Origin: DASSKW01 sp035690065
GTDB lineage: Bacteria; Pseudomonadota; Gammaproteobacteria; Natronospirales; REEB76
Length of the DNA stretch: 36,827 nucleotides
Assembly: GCA_035690065.1 (NCBI GenBank)
Contig: DASSKW010000084.1
Span: 1 to 36,827, forward strand
Direction: 5' to 3'
The position numbers were made by a program, and so were the translations under genes. How positions within the stretch are numbered: position 1 is the first letter of the stretch; each line of letters starts with the position of its first letter. Positions 6,815-16,097 of this stretch are shown piece by piece. The notes under the pieces are model-generated. The model had not been told where the DNA came from. It did not search any database and worked only from the letters and a program-made list of their open reading frames with translations.

Positions 6815-8233
6815 TTGAAGCCCGCTCTTCTGCTTCGCCAGGCACAACGCCTCACCATGACGCCACAGCTGCGTCAGGCCTTGGCGCTGTTACAGATGTC
6901 GGCGGTAGAACTGAACCAGACCCTGCAAGAAGCCCTGGAGCAGAACCTGCTGCTCGAGCGGGCCGACGAAGCCAACGATACCGCCGCCCAAGTTACAGCC
7001 GAGCGTGGCGATTCCGCGCCCACGGATGCCGCCCCGGAGTCAGCCGAAGACGAAGTCCTCGCCGAATGGGACAGTGCCGAAGTCGGGCTCGACTGGCAAA
7101 GCAGCGCCGAGGAACCCCCTGAACCCCTGCCGCCAGACGGCACCACGCTCCAGGCACACCTGCTGTGGCAGCTGGAATTGTCCCGGCCCAGCGCCCGGGA
7201 TGCTGCGATCGGCGCGGTACTTATCGACAGCCTCAACGACGACGGCTACCTCAGGGAGGATCTGGGTAGTCTGTGCGAGGCGCTGACCGATAGCGATGCC
7301 GCACCGGAGGTGGATGAGATAGAGGCTGTATTGCATCGTATCCAGAGTTTCGATCCTCCGGGAGTGGGCGCGCGCGACCTGCGGGAATGCCTCCAGATCC
7401 AGTTGCGCCAGATGGATCAATCGACCCTTGCGCACGCGCTGGCTCAGACACTGGTAAGCCAGCACCTCGATGCACTCGCCGCCCACGGCCATGAGCGTCT
7501 GTGCCGGCTACTCGATGTCACCGCCACCGAGCTGGATGCGGCGCTGGTGCTGGTGCAATCCCTGAATCCGCGTCCTGGGACCACGCTTGGTTCCGGGACC
7601 GTCGATTACATCCACCCTGACGTCGTGGTCCAACGCCGCGATGGGCACTGGCGCGTGGAACTCAATCCCAATACCGCACCGCGGATCCGTATCAATGCAG
7701 CCTATGCCTCGGCGCTCGGCCGTCGCCAGCGCGATGCCAGCCCGGACCTGAATCGTCAGTTACAGGAAGCACGCTGGCTGGTACGCAGTCTGCGGATGCG
7801 TAATGAAACCCTGTTACGCGTAGCTGAATCCATGGTGCGACATCAGAGCGCATTCCTTGACGATGGCGAGGAAGCCATGCGACCGTTGTTGCTTAAAGAT
7901 GTCGCAGCGGAACTCGCACTGCATGAATCCACCATCTCTCGCGTGGTCGCCAACAAATACATATCCACGCCGCGCGGCAACTTCGCATTCAGGCACTTTT
8001 TCTCGAATGAATTGTCAACAGATAATGGTAGTGCACTTTCGTCCACCGCCATCCGCGCCATGATCAGGAAGCTTGTCGCTCAGGAAGACCCACACCAACC
8101 ACTGAGCGACGACCGTATTACCAGGGAGCTCGTAAACCGCGGAGTCCGCGTGGCCCGACGCACGGTCGCAAAGTACCGTGAAGCCATGACGATCCCGCCG
8201 GCTTACGAGCGCAAACGCCTCGAGACGAGGTGA
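6815..8233 (+). CDS. rpoN: RNA polymerase sigma-54 factor
   Basis: Alternative sigma factor of 472 residues that recognises GG/GC (-24/-12) promoters and needs AAA+ activators. Region I is present (residues 1-50, MTPQLRQALALLQMSAVELNQ), followed by an acidic, Pro-rich region II (about 55-110), the core-binding domain, the helix-turn-helix and the RpoN box (ARRTVAKYRE) near the C-terminus. The start is a TTG at 6815, chosen because it gives the family N-terminus (MKPALLLRQAQRLTMTPQL); a GGGG lies about 10 bases upstream. The 124-bp gap after lptB contains small GC-rich dyads but no clear terminator, so rpoN may be co-transcribed with lptB or have its own promoter. Confidence 0.97.
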   Translation: MKPALLLRQAQRLTMTPQLRQALALLQMSAVELNQTLQEALEQNLLLERADEANDTAAQVTAERGDSAPTDAAPESAEDEVLAEWDSAEVGLDWQSSAEEPPEPLPPDGTTLQAHLLWQLELSRPSARDAAIGAVLIDSLNDDGYLREDLGSLCEALTDSDAAPEVDEIEAVLHRIQSFDPPGVGARDLRECLQIQLRQMDQSTLAHALAQTLVSQHLDALAAHGHERLCRLLDVTATELDAALVLVQSLNPRPGTTLGSGTVDYIHPDVVVQRRDGHWRVELNPNTAPRIRINAAYASALGRRQRDASPDLNRQLQEARWLVRSLRMRNETLLRVAESMVRHQSAFLDDGEEAMRPLLLKDVAAELALHESTISRVVANKYISTPRGNFAFRHFFSNELSTDNGSALSSTAIRAMIRKLVAQEDPHQPLSDDRITRELVNRGVRVARRTVAKYREAMTIPPAYERKRLETR

Positions 8234-8258
8234 AAATGACGACAGCTAGGAGTGAACC

Positions 8259-8582
8259 ATGCAAATAGATATCACTGGTCATCATGTGGACCTGACGCCG
8301 GCGCTCCGCACCTACGTACAGAACAAGTTCGAGCGACTGGAGCGGCATTTCGATAATGTCACCGGCCTGCATGTGGTATTGACCGTGGAGAAACTGCAAC
8401 ACAAGGCGGAATCGACCATCCAGGTGAACGGTGCCACGCTGTTCGCGGACGCCACCGAACAGGACATGTACGCGGCGATCGATTGTCTGACCGACAAGCT
8501 CGACCGGCAGATCAAGAAACACAAGGAGAAACTCACCAATCATCACGATCGTGCCAGCGTACGAACCCTGGCTACGCCCTGA
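8259..8582 (+). CDS. hpf: Ribosome hibernation promoting factor (short form)
   Basis: Protein of 107 residues of the HPF/YfiA family, which binds the 30S decoding centre and favours inactive ribosome dimers in stationary phase. The sequence matches the beta-alpha-beta-beta-beta-alpha fold: MQIDITGHHVDLTPALRTYV, then FADATEQDMYAAIDCLTDKLDRQIKKHKEK. It lacks the long C-terminal dimerisation domain, so it is the short form. AGGAG lies seven bases before the ATG. It follows rpoN by 25 bp, the standard gammaproteobacterial order, and is followed by a strong terminator. Confidence 0.95.
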   Translation: MQIDITGHHVDLTPALRTYVQNKFERLERHFDNVTGLHVVLTVEKLQHKAESTIQVNGATLFADATEQDMYAAIDCLTDKLDRQIKKHKEKLTNHHDRASVRTLATP

Positions 8583-8608
8583 CGGATCTCACTGCAATTG
8601 TGTGTCTG

Positions 8609-8635
8609 CGGCGCGCTTCAGGCGCGCCGTTTTTT
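8609..8635 (+). terminator. Rho-independent terminator after hpf
   Basis: A perfect 8-bp stem CGGCGCGC / GCGCGCCG with loop TTCAG is followed directly by six T. It ends the kds-lpt-rpoN-hpf transcript and separates it from rapZ. Confidence 0.88.
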
Positions 8636-8755
8636 ATGGGGGGATAATCTCCGGCCATCCATCTAATCGGCACTCAGGCGGCAGACTCCCTCCTCGGCAC
8701 CGCACGAAAAGAAAATGTGCTAGTTTATGCGCAACCATAACCTGATCTGATACGC

Positions 8756-9613
8756 ATGCGCCTCATCATCCTCAGCGGCCTGTCCGGTTCCGGCAAATCC
8801 GTCGCACTCCACATGCTGGAGGATCTGGGTTATTTCTGTGTGGATAACCTGCCGGCCAGCATGTTGCAGGACTTCGCTCGCGATACTGTACTGACCCATA
8901 ATCCGGCTTACAGCCGCATGGCTGTAGGGATAGATGCGCGCAACCGCATCGAGGACATCCGGGAAGTACCGCAGACGGTGCGGCAATTGCGCACCGAAGG
9001 CATCGAATGCGAGATCGTGTATCTGCATGCGGATGAAAGCACCCTGCTCAAACGCTACAACGAGACTCACCGCCCGCACCCGCTGGCCGTGGAAGGCCGC
9101 CCGTTGCGTGATGCGATCCGCGCGGAACGCGAGATCCTCGGCAGCATCGCCGACGAAGCTGATGTAGTGCTGGAGACCACCCGCACGTCAGTGCACGAAT
9201 TACGCGAACTGGTGCGTGCGCGTATCCATCGTGAAGAACGTCAGGGTCTGTCCTTGCTGTTCCAGTCATTCGGTTTCCGGCATGGCCTGCCTGGCGATTC
9301 CGATTTCGTGTTCGATGCCCGCGGTCTGCCGAACCCGTATTGGGAAGCGGCCCTGCGTCCGCTCACCGGTCGCGATCCAGCGGTGGCGAGCTACCTTGAG
9401 AAAGATCCGACCGTACAACATTTCCTCGCCGACCTGATCCGATTCCTGGAAGACTGGATTCCGCGCTTCGAAGATTCAAACCGGCAGTATCTGACAATCT
9501 CGGTGGGTTGCACCGGCGGCTTCCATCGGTCGGTGTTCGTGGTAGAAAAGCTGGCCGCCAGATTCCGTTCGGCCGGGCGCGAAGTCCTGCTGCGCCACAA
9601 CGAACTGAAGTGA
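8756..9613 (+). CDS. rapZ: RNase adapter / nucleotide-binding protein RapZ
   Basis: P-loop protein of 285 residues. In enterics RapZ delivers the small RNA GlmZ to RNase E and so tunes glucosamine 6-phosphate synthesis; in many bacteria it lies next to PTS regulators. Walker A is GLSGSGKS at residues 8-15, with the family DLGYFCVDNLP segment after it. The C-terminal domain carries GCTGGFHRSVFVVEKLA, the conserved binding-pocket signature (family GCTGGxHRS). Length is normal. It has its own 173-bp upstream gap containing the hpf terminator, so it is transcribed separately. The usual ptsN between hpf and rapZ is missing. Confidence 0.95.
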   Translation: MRLIILSGLSGSGKSVALHMLEDLGYFCVDNLPASMLQDFARDTVLTHNPAYSRMAVGIDARNRIEDIREVPQTVRQLRTEGIECEIVYLHADESTLLKRYNETHRPHPLAVEGRPLRDAIRAEREILGSIADEADVVLETTRTSVHELRELVRARIHREERQGLSLLFQSFGFRHGLPGDSDFVFDARGLPNPYWEAALRPLTGRDPAVASYLEKDPTVQHFLADLIRFLEDWIPRFEDSNRQYLTISVGCTGGFHRSVFVVEKLAARFRSAGREVLLRHNELK

Positions 9614-9636
9614 CGCTACCAAACTTGCGACTGCAT

Positions 9637-11082
9637 TTAATCGGATGTCCTGCCAGCAGCACCCCTGAAAATATTGAGTCTTGCGCGCCGCATGAACGCG
9701 GTCCCTGTCCGGCACAGCGCCTCATCCGGACATATCCAGTCCTGCGCCTCGAAATCTCCTGAGCGAACCTCTTCGACTGCATCAGCAAACATCTTGCGTT
9801 GTTCTCGATTGTGTATCCACAGCATCCCCGAATCCAGCCCTTCGAGCAACAGAACCGCAGCAAACATAACGGGCAACAAGGCTGCCGGTCTCAGCAAGAA
9901 CCTGGCGCTGCTGCAATCATCAACCCAGAGGAACAGACTCCAGCAGCAGCCGATAAGGCCCAGCTGGGTATCCAGCACATATCTCGGTGCTACGGCGTTC
10001 GCCATACCCTCGCTGGTGAAACGGGCAGCGAAGATCGAGCAGATAACGAATAACCCATAACCCATCAGAAACAATGGCATGCAACTCGACCGCCAGCACC
10101 GCCTGTGCACGAAGAGGATGATGGCTGCAAGATAGATCATCGCTATGCCGGCTCCGATGATGAGCGTTAGAGCATGCGGCCATCCATGATGTTCCATACC
10201 AGCAACAGGAATCGCACTGTTGCAAAGCGCCATGAGCACATACTCGACTGCGCGCCTGGGATGTGTCGCAACCGCCTGCAAGAATCCGCTTAGTGCGCCC
10301 TGTGCTGCCGGTATAGGCCCAACAAGCCAGTACACGCATTCAGCTGCAACTCCCGAGACAAGCAGGCTGATAGCCAGCCAGCGAAGCTGTCTCTGCCCCC
10401 ATCCGGTTTGCAGGATTACCAGCGCAATCGTCGTGAGGCTCGCAAGCAGGAAAGCCGGTCCATGACCACCTGCCCACGCGATCAGAGTGAAGACCAGCAA
10501 CGTACAGACTCCGATGATCGCAAATACTGACGCTTCACGTCTGAGGCAGATATCTAACAGGAGCCAGAACTCGACGAAGAACGCGATGCGTCCGAAACCA
10601 TTCAAGGCACCAAGACCGTATATCAAGCTGGCCCATTGATTGAGACTGAATCCAAGCAATGCGATAAGCGCACTGCCCAGCAACAGCCTCCGCCTGGGAA
10701 TCCCCTCGGGAGCGGTATCCATAAACCGCTTCAGCATGTGAAAAACAGCTAACGCAAGCAATGCCGTTCCAAGCATCACCTCGAGACGCATATTGAGTCC
10801 GAAAAACCGCGCATCCAGCAGAAAGAGAACCTTGTAGGCCGGGATGCGGTGCTGCGAGTGCGTCAGCCAGAGTGAGATGAGCGCAAAACGCCCTTCAAAC
10901 CAATCCTCAACCATCGGCAGGAACCGCCACTGATCCCGCGAAATAACCAGATTGGCTGAAACCCACGCATAGACCAGCAGATTCGTCAGGGGTACTATCC
11001 CGACGGTCAGAAGCAATAGACGCTTGCGCGAATCTGCCGATAATTTCATGGGGCTACTCATGGGGCAACCGGTCAACATCAC
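9637..11082 (-). CDS. Polytopic membrane protein, possibly GT-C-like; function unknown
   Basis: Predicted inner-membrane protein of 481 residues with about ten or more hydrophobic segments spread along its length and a soluble C-terminal tail (about 420-481) with several Cys residues. Near the first segment it has ISRDQWRFLPMVEDWFEG and, about 15 residues on, HSQHRIPAYK. A charged loop after TM1 followed by an H-x-x-H-R motif recalls uncharacterised proteins that resemble GT-C glycosyltransferases, but I cannot place it in a named family. The GTG at 11082 is followed directly by an ATG at 11079; either could start it, and internal ATGs exist. It begins 15 bp after the patatin-like gene, so the two probably form an operon. 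It is convergent with rapZ (23-bp gap). Confidence 0.75.
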   Translation of the reverse strand: MMLTGCPMSSPMKLSADSRKRLLLLTVGIVPLTNLLVYAWVSANLVISRDQWRFLPMVEDWFEGRFALISLWLTHSQHRIPAYKVLFLLDARFFGLNMRLEVMLGTALLALAVFHMLKRFMDTAPEGIPRRRLLLGSALIALLGFSLNQWASLIYGLGALNGFGRIAFFVEFWLLLDICLRREASVFAIIGVCTLLVFTLIAWAGGHGPAFLLASLTTIALVILQTGWGQRQLRWLAISLLVSGVAAECVYWLVGPIPAAQGALSGFLQAVATHPRRAVEYVLMALCNSAIPVAGMEHHGWPHALTLIIGAGIAMIYLAAIILFVHRRCWRSSCMPLFLMGYGLFVICSIFAARFTSEGMANAVAPRYVLDTQLGLIGCCWSLFLWVDDCSSARFLLRPAALLPVMFAAVLLLEGLDSGMLWIHNREQRKMFADAVEEVRSGDFEAQDWICPDEALCRTGTAFMRRARLNIFRGAAGRTSD

Positions 11083-11097
11083 GCTGGTATCCGGGCT

Positions 11098-12267
11098 TCA
11101 CTTGGGTACCTGATCCCCGCAGATGAAATTCAGCAGTTTATCTGACTGCGCCAACGCATCCCGGTGACCCAGTTCCACGAGTTCTCGACAATAACCGCTC
11201 TCGAATAAAAGATAACTCAGCAACTGACTGCCGCTGCGGCGCAAGCCTCCGACTCCGCGCAACAACAAGCGCACACTGCGCGGGAATTCCTGTTTGTGGC
11301 GCTGAGCGATGTCGCGGATATCTTCACTCGGTACCACCACCATGGTCTCGATGACCTTCAATGAAGACGGGCCGTCATGGATGTGGCTGACCGTCTCGTT
11401 GATGCGCTGGAGCCGCTCCAGATCGCCGTAGATGCTGTCCATGAACAGGGTGTCGAGCATGTAGCCTGCGATCTGTCCCAGCGAGGGGTACGCTAGTTCT
11501 TCATCGCTGTCCGGCAGGCGATTGGTGTGTTCATTACGCACCGCGATGACCAGGACGCGCTCCGCACCGAGATGCACCGCCGGGCTCAAAGGCGCAGATT
11601 GACGCATCGACCCATCACCGAAATATTCACGGCCGATGCGTACTGCCGGAAAGATCATCGGTAACGCAACCGACGCCATGATGTGATCAAGATGCAACTC
11701 GGCGGGCTGTCCAAGACGCCGCATGCGATGCCAAGGTTGGGTCCCGGCGCGGCTCTTGTAGAAACTGATCGAGCGGGCCGAGGAATAACCCGAAGCGGTA
11801 ATAGCCAGCGCATCCAGCGCGCCTTCGTCGATCGCCTGTTGCAAGTGCGCGAACACGATGTGTTGTTCCAACAAGCGCCGCAAGGGGGAATTGTCAAGCA
11901 ACGAGATGGGGTTGTAACGGCCGAACCCGGCGTGCAACAACGTGATCAGCCAGACCATGCCGGTTTTGAGGATCGTCAGACTATCGGTACGGAACACGCG
12001 ATCGGTAGTGATGTTTTCCCAGACGCCGACCAGATGCGTGACCCCCGCATGAAAATGCAGTGCCTGGCTGGCGATGAGGGCCGCGTTGATCGACCCCGCG
12101 GAGGTTCCGGCGATGACAGGGAAAGGATTGGGGTAACCGGCTGGCAGCAGCTCGGCGATCGCTTTCAGAACGCCCGCCTGATAAGCTGCGCGTGCCCCGC
12201 CTCCCGGCAGTACCAGACCGACACGTGGACGTTGCCCGACGCGGTTCGTAGCTTGCCTCTCATCCAT
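11098..12267 (-). CDS. Patatin-like phospholipase
   Basis: Predicted lipid acyl hydrolase of 389 residues. It has the glycine-rich oxyanion loop PGGGARAAYQAG (21-32), the nucleophile elbow GTSAGS with Ser56 and the catalytic-dyad motif GDGS with Asp218, so both dyad residues are present. No signal peptide is visible, so it is cytoplasmic or peripheral to the membrane. The C-terminal third (about 250-389) is a helical extension outside the minimal patatin fold. A GAGGGG ribosome binding site precedes the ATG. The next gene, 15 bp downstream, is a polytopic membrane protein; the pairing suggests a membrane-lipid job, but the substrate is unknown. Confidence 0.88.
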   Translation of the reverse strand: MDERQATNRVGQRPRVGLVLPGGGARAAYQAGVLKAIAELLPAGYPNPFPVIAGTSAGSINAALIASQALHFHAGVTHLVGVWENITTDRVFRTDSLTILKTGMVWLITLLHAGFGRYNPISLLDNSPLRRLLEQHIVFAHLQQAIDEGALDALAITASGYSSARSISFYKSRAGTQPWHRMRRLGQPAELHLDHIMASVALPMIFPAVRIGREYFGDGSMRQSAPLSPAVHLGAERVLVIAVRNEHTNRLPDSDEELAYPSLGQIAGYMLDTLFMDSIYGDLERLQRINETVSHIHDGPSSLKVIETMVVVPSEDIRDIAQRHKQEFPRSVRLLLRGVGGLRRSGSQLLSYLLFESGYCRELVELGHRDALAQSDKLLNFICGDQVPK

Positions 12268-12665
12268 AGTTTGATGCCCCTCTCAAATCAGTCTGCCACG
12301 CCCCGGCTGCATTCCCACCGCCATCCTACCCCCGGCAAGTAACCGTTTCGATCCAGTACTGATCAGGGCCCGAGTCGGGTCCGGCAAATTTAATGAGATG
12401 TGGGTCACGGCGGCAGCGGCTCGGTAACTATATGCTTGATAGCGGCAAGCGTCACTGCAAGCGGTCCGATATCAACTTCAGGGCGCCACCGGGAACTGGA
12501 CACCGTGACACGGCAACAGAAACTGCCTGGGCACCCGCCCGATTACGGTTAAATGGGCTGGACGTCCCAGCAGGACAGACTAAACTTATGTATATTCAAG
12601 GCGATGGCCTTGAGTCTTGAAGTATCTATTCGTGATTGTCAATGTGAGCACGGAAACCATCCTGC
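12268..12665. other. 398-bp intergenic region between patatin gene and parA
   Basis: This is the divergent region between the patatin gene (minus) and parA (plus). It holds a TATATT hexamer (12591-12596), which may be a -10 box, and a perfect 7-bp stem-loop, TCAAGGC-GATG-GCCTTGA (12596-12613), about 50 bases upstream of the parA start. A weaker GGGCCC/GGGTCC hairpin lies near 12370. A short open frame at 12393-12620 has no recognisable protein features and I do not call it. No RNA gene is evident. Confidence 0.5.
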
Positions 12666-13466
12666 ATGTCAAACCTGAATTTGTGGCGTAACAAGTTCGC
12701 GACGACGCAACCTCTGCTGCAGTCAGCAGAAGCTCCGCCTGTACCGCGGGTGGTTCGTCCCTTGCTGCGTGTCGTGGTGCTGAATACCAAAGGCGGTTGC
12801 GGCAAGACCACCCTGTCCACCAACCTGGCTGGTTACTACGCCTCGCACGACTTCCAGACCGCGATCCTCGATATGGACCCGCAAGGCTCAAGCCTTCACT
12901 GGCTTGCCAACCGGAGTCAGAAACATGCGTCTATCGTCGGCATCCAGGGCACCGAACGCGGTAACCGCGTCACCCGCAGTTTCCAGTTACGCATACCACC
13001 GGATACAGAACGCCTGATCGTGGACACGCCAGCGGGACTGGAACCGATGCGGCTGCAGGACGTGACCCGCGGCGCCGATGCGATCCTGATCCCCGTGCTA
13101 CCTTCGGATATCGACATCCACGCCGCCTCGCGTTGCGTTGCAGACCTGCTGATCGCGGGGCGTATCGAACGGCGTGCGGACCGCGTCGCGGTGATCGCCA
13201 ACCGGGTCAAGAAAAACACTCAGATGTACGACAAGTTGCGGCGCTTTCTGGACACGCTCGAGATCCCGTTTGTCGCAACTTTCCGCGATACCCAGAATTA
13301 CGCGCATGCATCCGAACAGGGGTTATGCGTGCATGAACTTGAAGCCCGCAACGCGCGCGAGGATGTCCGTCAGCTGAATATATTGATCGACTGGATAGAA
13401 AGTCGACAGCAACTATCTGCTGCCCCGACAACAACTCCCGACAACGTCTCTTCCGGGAGACTCTGA
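12666..13466 (+). CDS. Orphan ParA/MinD-family ATPase
   Basis: ParA-type P-loop ATPase of 266 residues. It has a 35-residue N-terminal extension, then the deviant Walker A KGGCGKTT (42-49) with the signature lysine, Walker A' (DMDPQGSS) and Walker B (RLIVDTPAG). These proteins position DNA or protein cargo by ATP-dependent dimerisation on the nucleoid or membrane. No ParB, centromere-like repeat or membrane-targeting amphipathic helix is seen, so it is not an evident chromosome-partition pair and the cargo is unknown. It is flanked by the patatin unit (divergent) and the acylase (convergent), and looks like a single-gene transcript. Confidence 0.87.
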   Translation: MSNLNLWRNKFATTQPLLQSAEAPPVPRVVRPLLRVVVLNTKGGCGKTTLSTNLAGYYASHDFQTAILDMDPQGSSLHWLANRSQKHASIVGIQGTERGNRVTRSFQLRIPPDTERLIVDTPAGLEPMRLQDVTRGADAILIPVLPSDIDIHAASRCVADLLIAGRIERRADRVAVIANRVKKNTQMYDKLRRFLDTLEIPFVATFRDTQNYAHASEQGLCVHELEARNAREDVRQLNILIDWIESRQQLSAAPTTTPDNVSSGRL

Positions 13467-13549
13467 ATCCCGCCATCGCAACAGCCGCAGGACCATCGAT
13501 ACCGCCTGCGCTTCTTCCTGAACGCACCCTCCTCCACTGTGACAGAAGG

Positions 13550-15937
13550 CTATTTCTGCGGCTGCAGGATCAGTGTATGCACAGCAGTGCCGGGCAGGAA
13601 AGGTGTCGCTGCCCCATTCTCCCAGGCCGGTCCGCTGTTACGATAGAACGGCGATAACGGATAACCGCTCTGCCCGGTCGGCATCTCGAAGATACCGTCC
13701 TGTTCATGTCCGGGTGCCACTACCATGCGTTCCGAGGCGCCGAAATCGACCCCCTGTACCCGCGGCATATTGCTGTCGCCCGGTAATTGCACTGGCATCA
13801 TATCCAGCCAGTGACCAAGGAACGGCAATGCGCGGCTCAGCGGATGCTGGATACGCACTGTGTTGTGTTCGCCCCAGGTACGGGTTGCCAGGCCGCTATC
13901 GTCTCTCCACAGTTCGTTGATGACGTGATCGACGGCGGCCAGCAATAACCCGTCCCAGGATTGGTAGCGGGGATCCAGAAAATTCACCGGTTGCTGTGTA
14001 ACCAGTGCCCACAACGGTGCTTCACGCTGCGTGAGAGTGTGGTAATCGAAATCCGGATCAGCTTTTCTGCATGGCGCCAACACGGCGCTGAAGACCATGT
14101 CATCCACGCGGGCACGGAAATCGCGTACCAATCGATAACCCACGGAATCCACTGCCGCCTGTCCACCCCAGGCTTCGACATCGCGTCGGAACTCGTCACG
14201 TTTCGGATACTGCATGGTGCGCTCGGGCGTCAGCAGCCTTAACAGCAATGAACGCCAGCGCCCCAGGAATACGGCCCGATCATCCAATTCTATGTGCAAC
14301 AAGTCGGTGGGAGTGAATTTATCTTTCGCCATCAAGTCATCGCGGATCTGCTGAGCGCGCGCACCCAGATCGTACCCACCATCGCCGATCTGCTTCAGCA
14401 TCGCGCCATCTACCACCCTTGCATTGGCGGTCCACAAGCGCCCGTTCGCGGGATCGACGATACGGGGATATCGGTCCGGTGCCAGCCAGCCGGTCCAACC
14501 AACATCGGGTTTGTCCCAGTAAGCCGGGAATTGCGGATCGTATCCGTTGCGGATCGGGATCCGGCCGGCGATGGTCCAGGCGATGTGTCCGCCTGAATCT
14601 GCTACCACGAAATTCTGCGCCGGGATGCCGGCGCGATTCGCGACCGCCATCGCACTTTGTACATCGCTAGCGGAATCCATGTCGCCGAGTTCCAGATTGG
14701 TGGCGGCGGGATCCTCAGCGATCCAGTGCGAGACGCGCATCACGCCGTCATGACCTTTGCCCACCACCGGGCCCCAGATCGTGTCGGTAATGTCGAACCT
14801 GACACTCGCATGATGCTTCACGCGGATGATTTCTTCGTGATGTGTGAAACTGCGCCAACCATCGGCGGTCATGTAGCGGGTGGGGTCGGTCGGGTCGGTA
14901 TGCAGTTGCACCAGATCCACCCAATCGCCATAGCTGTTGGTGAAACCCCAGGCCACATGTTCGTTACTGCCGGCCACGATTACCGGCATCCCGGGTAGCG
15001 TCACGCCGGTGACCGTAATCTGCTGTCCGGCATGTTGCGGATCCGGGTAATCGAGTTGGGCCCGATACCAGATATTCGGCACTGCGAGACCGAGATGCAT
15101 ATCATTGACCAGCAGCGCGTGCCCATCTGCGCTATGCGCCGCCGCCACTGCGAAATTATTGCTGCCGATATCGCGACGTGGCAATGCTGAGGCCGGCACG
15201 GATGTGTTCAATGCGCCGGCGGTCTGCTTGCGCAGATCCTCCACATCGCTGCCGGGGATCGGGGCATGCCCGTAAGCGCTGCCCTGGATAGGTGCATCCC
15301 AGCGAGTACCCGCGGGATTGAGAAAATCGAACAACGCTGCCGGTAAAATCTCCCGCATCAGTGCCAGATCGGATTCGCGTCGGTCCTCCGGGCTCTGCAG
15401 ATTGAAATACATGGCGTAGATCACCAGCACCGAATCTTCGGGACTCCACGGTTGTGGGCGCGTCATCAGGATGCCGTACTCGAAGGGCCAAACATGCAAC
15501 GCCTTGAGGCCCGCATTGACCCCTTGTGCATATGCAACCAGCAGCGCCCGTTGTTCCGGCGTCGCTTGCGCCACCACTTCCCGGGCCACGCTGCGCAAGC
15601 GGTAAAGCCGGTGGGATTTATCCAGTTCGATCGCGCCCGGTCCGACCAGTGCAGACAATTCACCGGCTGCCAGCCGGCGCATCAGGTCCATCTGGAAAAA
15701 TCTATCCTGGGCATGCAGGAAACCGAGCACCCGGGCTGCATCCTGCCGGTCTGCCGCGTGCACCGAAGGTACTCCCAAACTATCGCGGGTAACCGTGACC
15801 GGGGCGTGTAATCCCGCGAATGCCAATCGTCCATCAAGCCGCGGCGCGCTGCCCTTGAGAAACAGCCAGGTTCCCAGCACCACGGCCAGCAGCAGTACGC
15901 AGAGCAAGGCCAGCGAGCGCAAAGCGAAACGCTTCAT
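13550..15937 (-). CDS. Penicillin acylase family Ntn hydrolase
   Basis: Secreted or periplasmic amidase precursor of 795 residues. The family cuts itself into alpha and beta chains, and the new N-terminal Ser of the beta chain is the nucleophile. The N-terminus has a charged start and a hydrophobic segment (about 8-27, signal or anchor). The self-cleavage site is DIGSNNFAV with Gly258/Ser259. The alpha-chain RDSLGVPSVHA and HAQDRFFQMDLMRR segments and the beta-chain NDMHL and VAGSNEHVAWGFTN segments are all typical. I chose the ATG at 15937 because GGGAG lies 5 bases upstream and it gives a normal signal sequence. Substrates in this family include beta-lactams and N-acyl homoserine lactones; the sequence does not show which. 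Confidence 0.92.
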   Translation of the reverse strand: MKRFALRSLALLCVLLLAVVLGTWLFLKGSAPRLDGRLAFAGLHAPVTVTRDSLGVPSVHAADRQDAARVLGFLHAQDRFFQMDLMRRLAAGELSALVGPGAIELDKSHRLYRLRSVAREVVAQATPEQRALLVAYAQGVNAGLKALHVWPFEYGILMTRPQPWSPEDSVLVIYAMYFNLQSPEDRRESDLALMREILPAALFDFLNPAGTRWDAPIQGSAYGHAPIPGSDVEDLRKQTAGALNTSVPASALPRRDIGSNNFAVAAAHSADGHALLVNDMHLGLAVPNIWYRAQLDYPDPQHAGQQITVTGVTLPGMPVIVAGSNEHVAWGFTNSYGDWVDLVQLHTDPTDPTRYMTADGWRSFTHHEEIIRVKHHASVRFDITDTIWGPVVGKGHDGVMRVSHWIAEDPAATNLELGDMDSASDVQSAMAVANRAGIPAQNFVVADSGGHIAWTIAGRIPIRNGYDPQFPAYWDKPDVGWTGWLAPDRYPRIVDPANGRLWTANARVVDGAMLKQIGDGGYDLGARAQQIRDDLMAKDKFTPTDLLHIELDDRAVFLGRWRSLLLRLLTPERTMQYPKRDEFRRDVEAWGGQAAVDSVGYRLVRDFRARVDDMVFSAVLAPCRKADPDFDYHTLTQREAPLWALVTQQPVNFLDPRYQSWDGLLLAAVDHVINELWRDDSGLATRTWGEHNTVRIQHPLSRALPFLGHWLDMMPVQLPGDSNMPRVQGVDFGASERMVVAPGHEQDGIFEMPTGQSGYPLSPFYRNSGPAWENGAATPFLPGTAVHTLILQPQK

Positions 15938-16097
15938 AACGACTCCCAAGCGACGGGCAAAAGGGCGGCTCATGGTAACCCAAGGGGGCGGCAAACTTGC
16001 CAAGGCCGCCTCAAATCGGCAGGCTTTGGGCAGGCGTCAGGATCCGGGAGGGGCGGACCAGGGCGAAATGCAACCAAGCTCATCGGGAGATATGCAC

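Noticed and set aside
12393..12620. Possible small protein of 75 residues upstream of parA
   Set aside because: It lacks a convincing ribosome binding site, membrane segment or motif, and it overlaps the likely parA promoter region.
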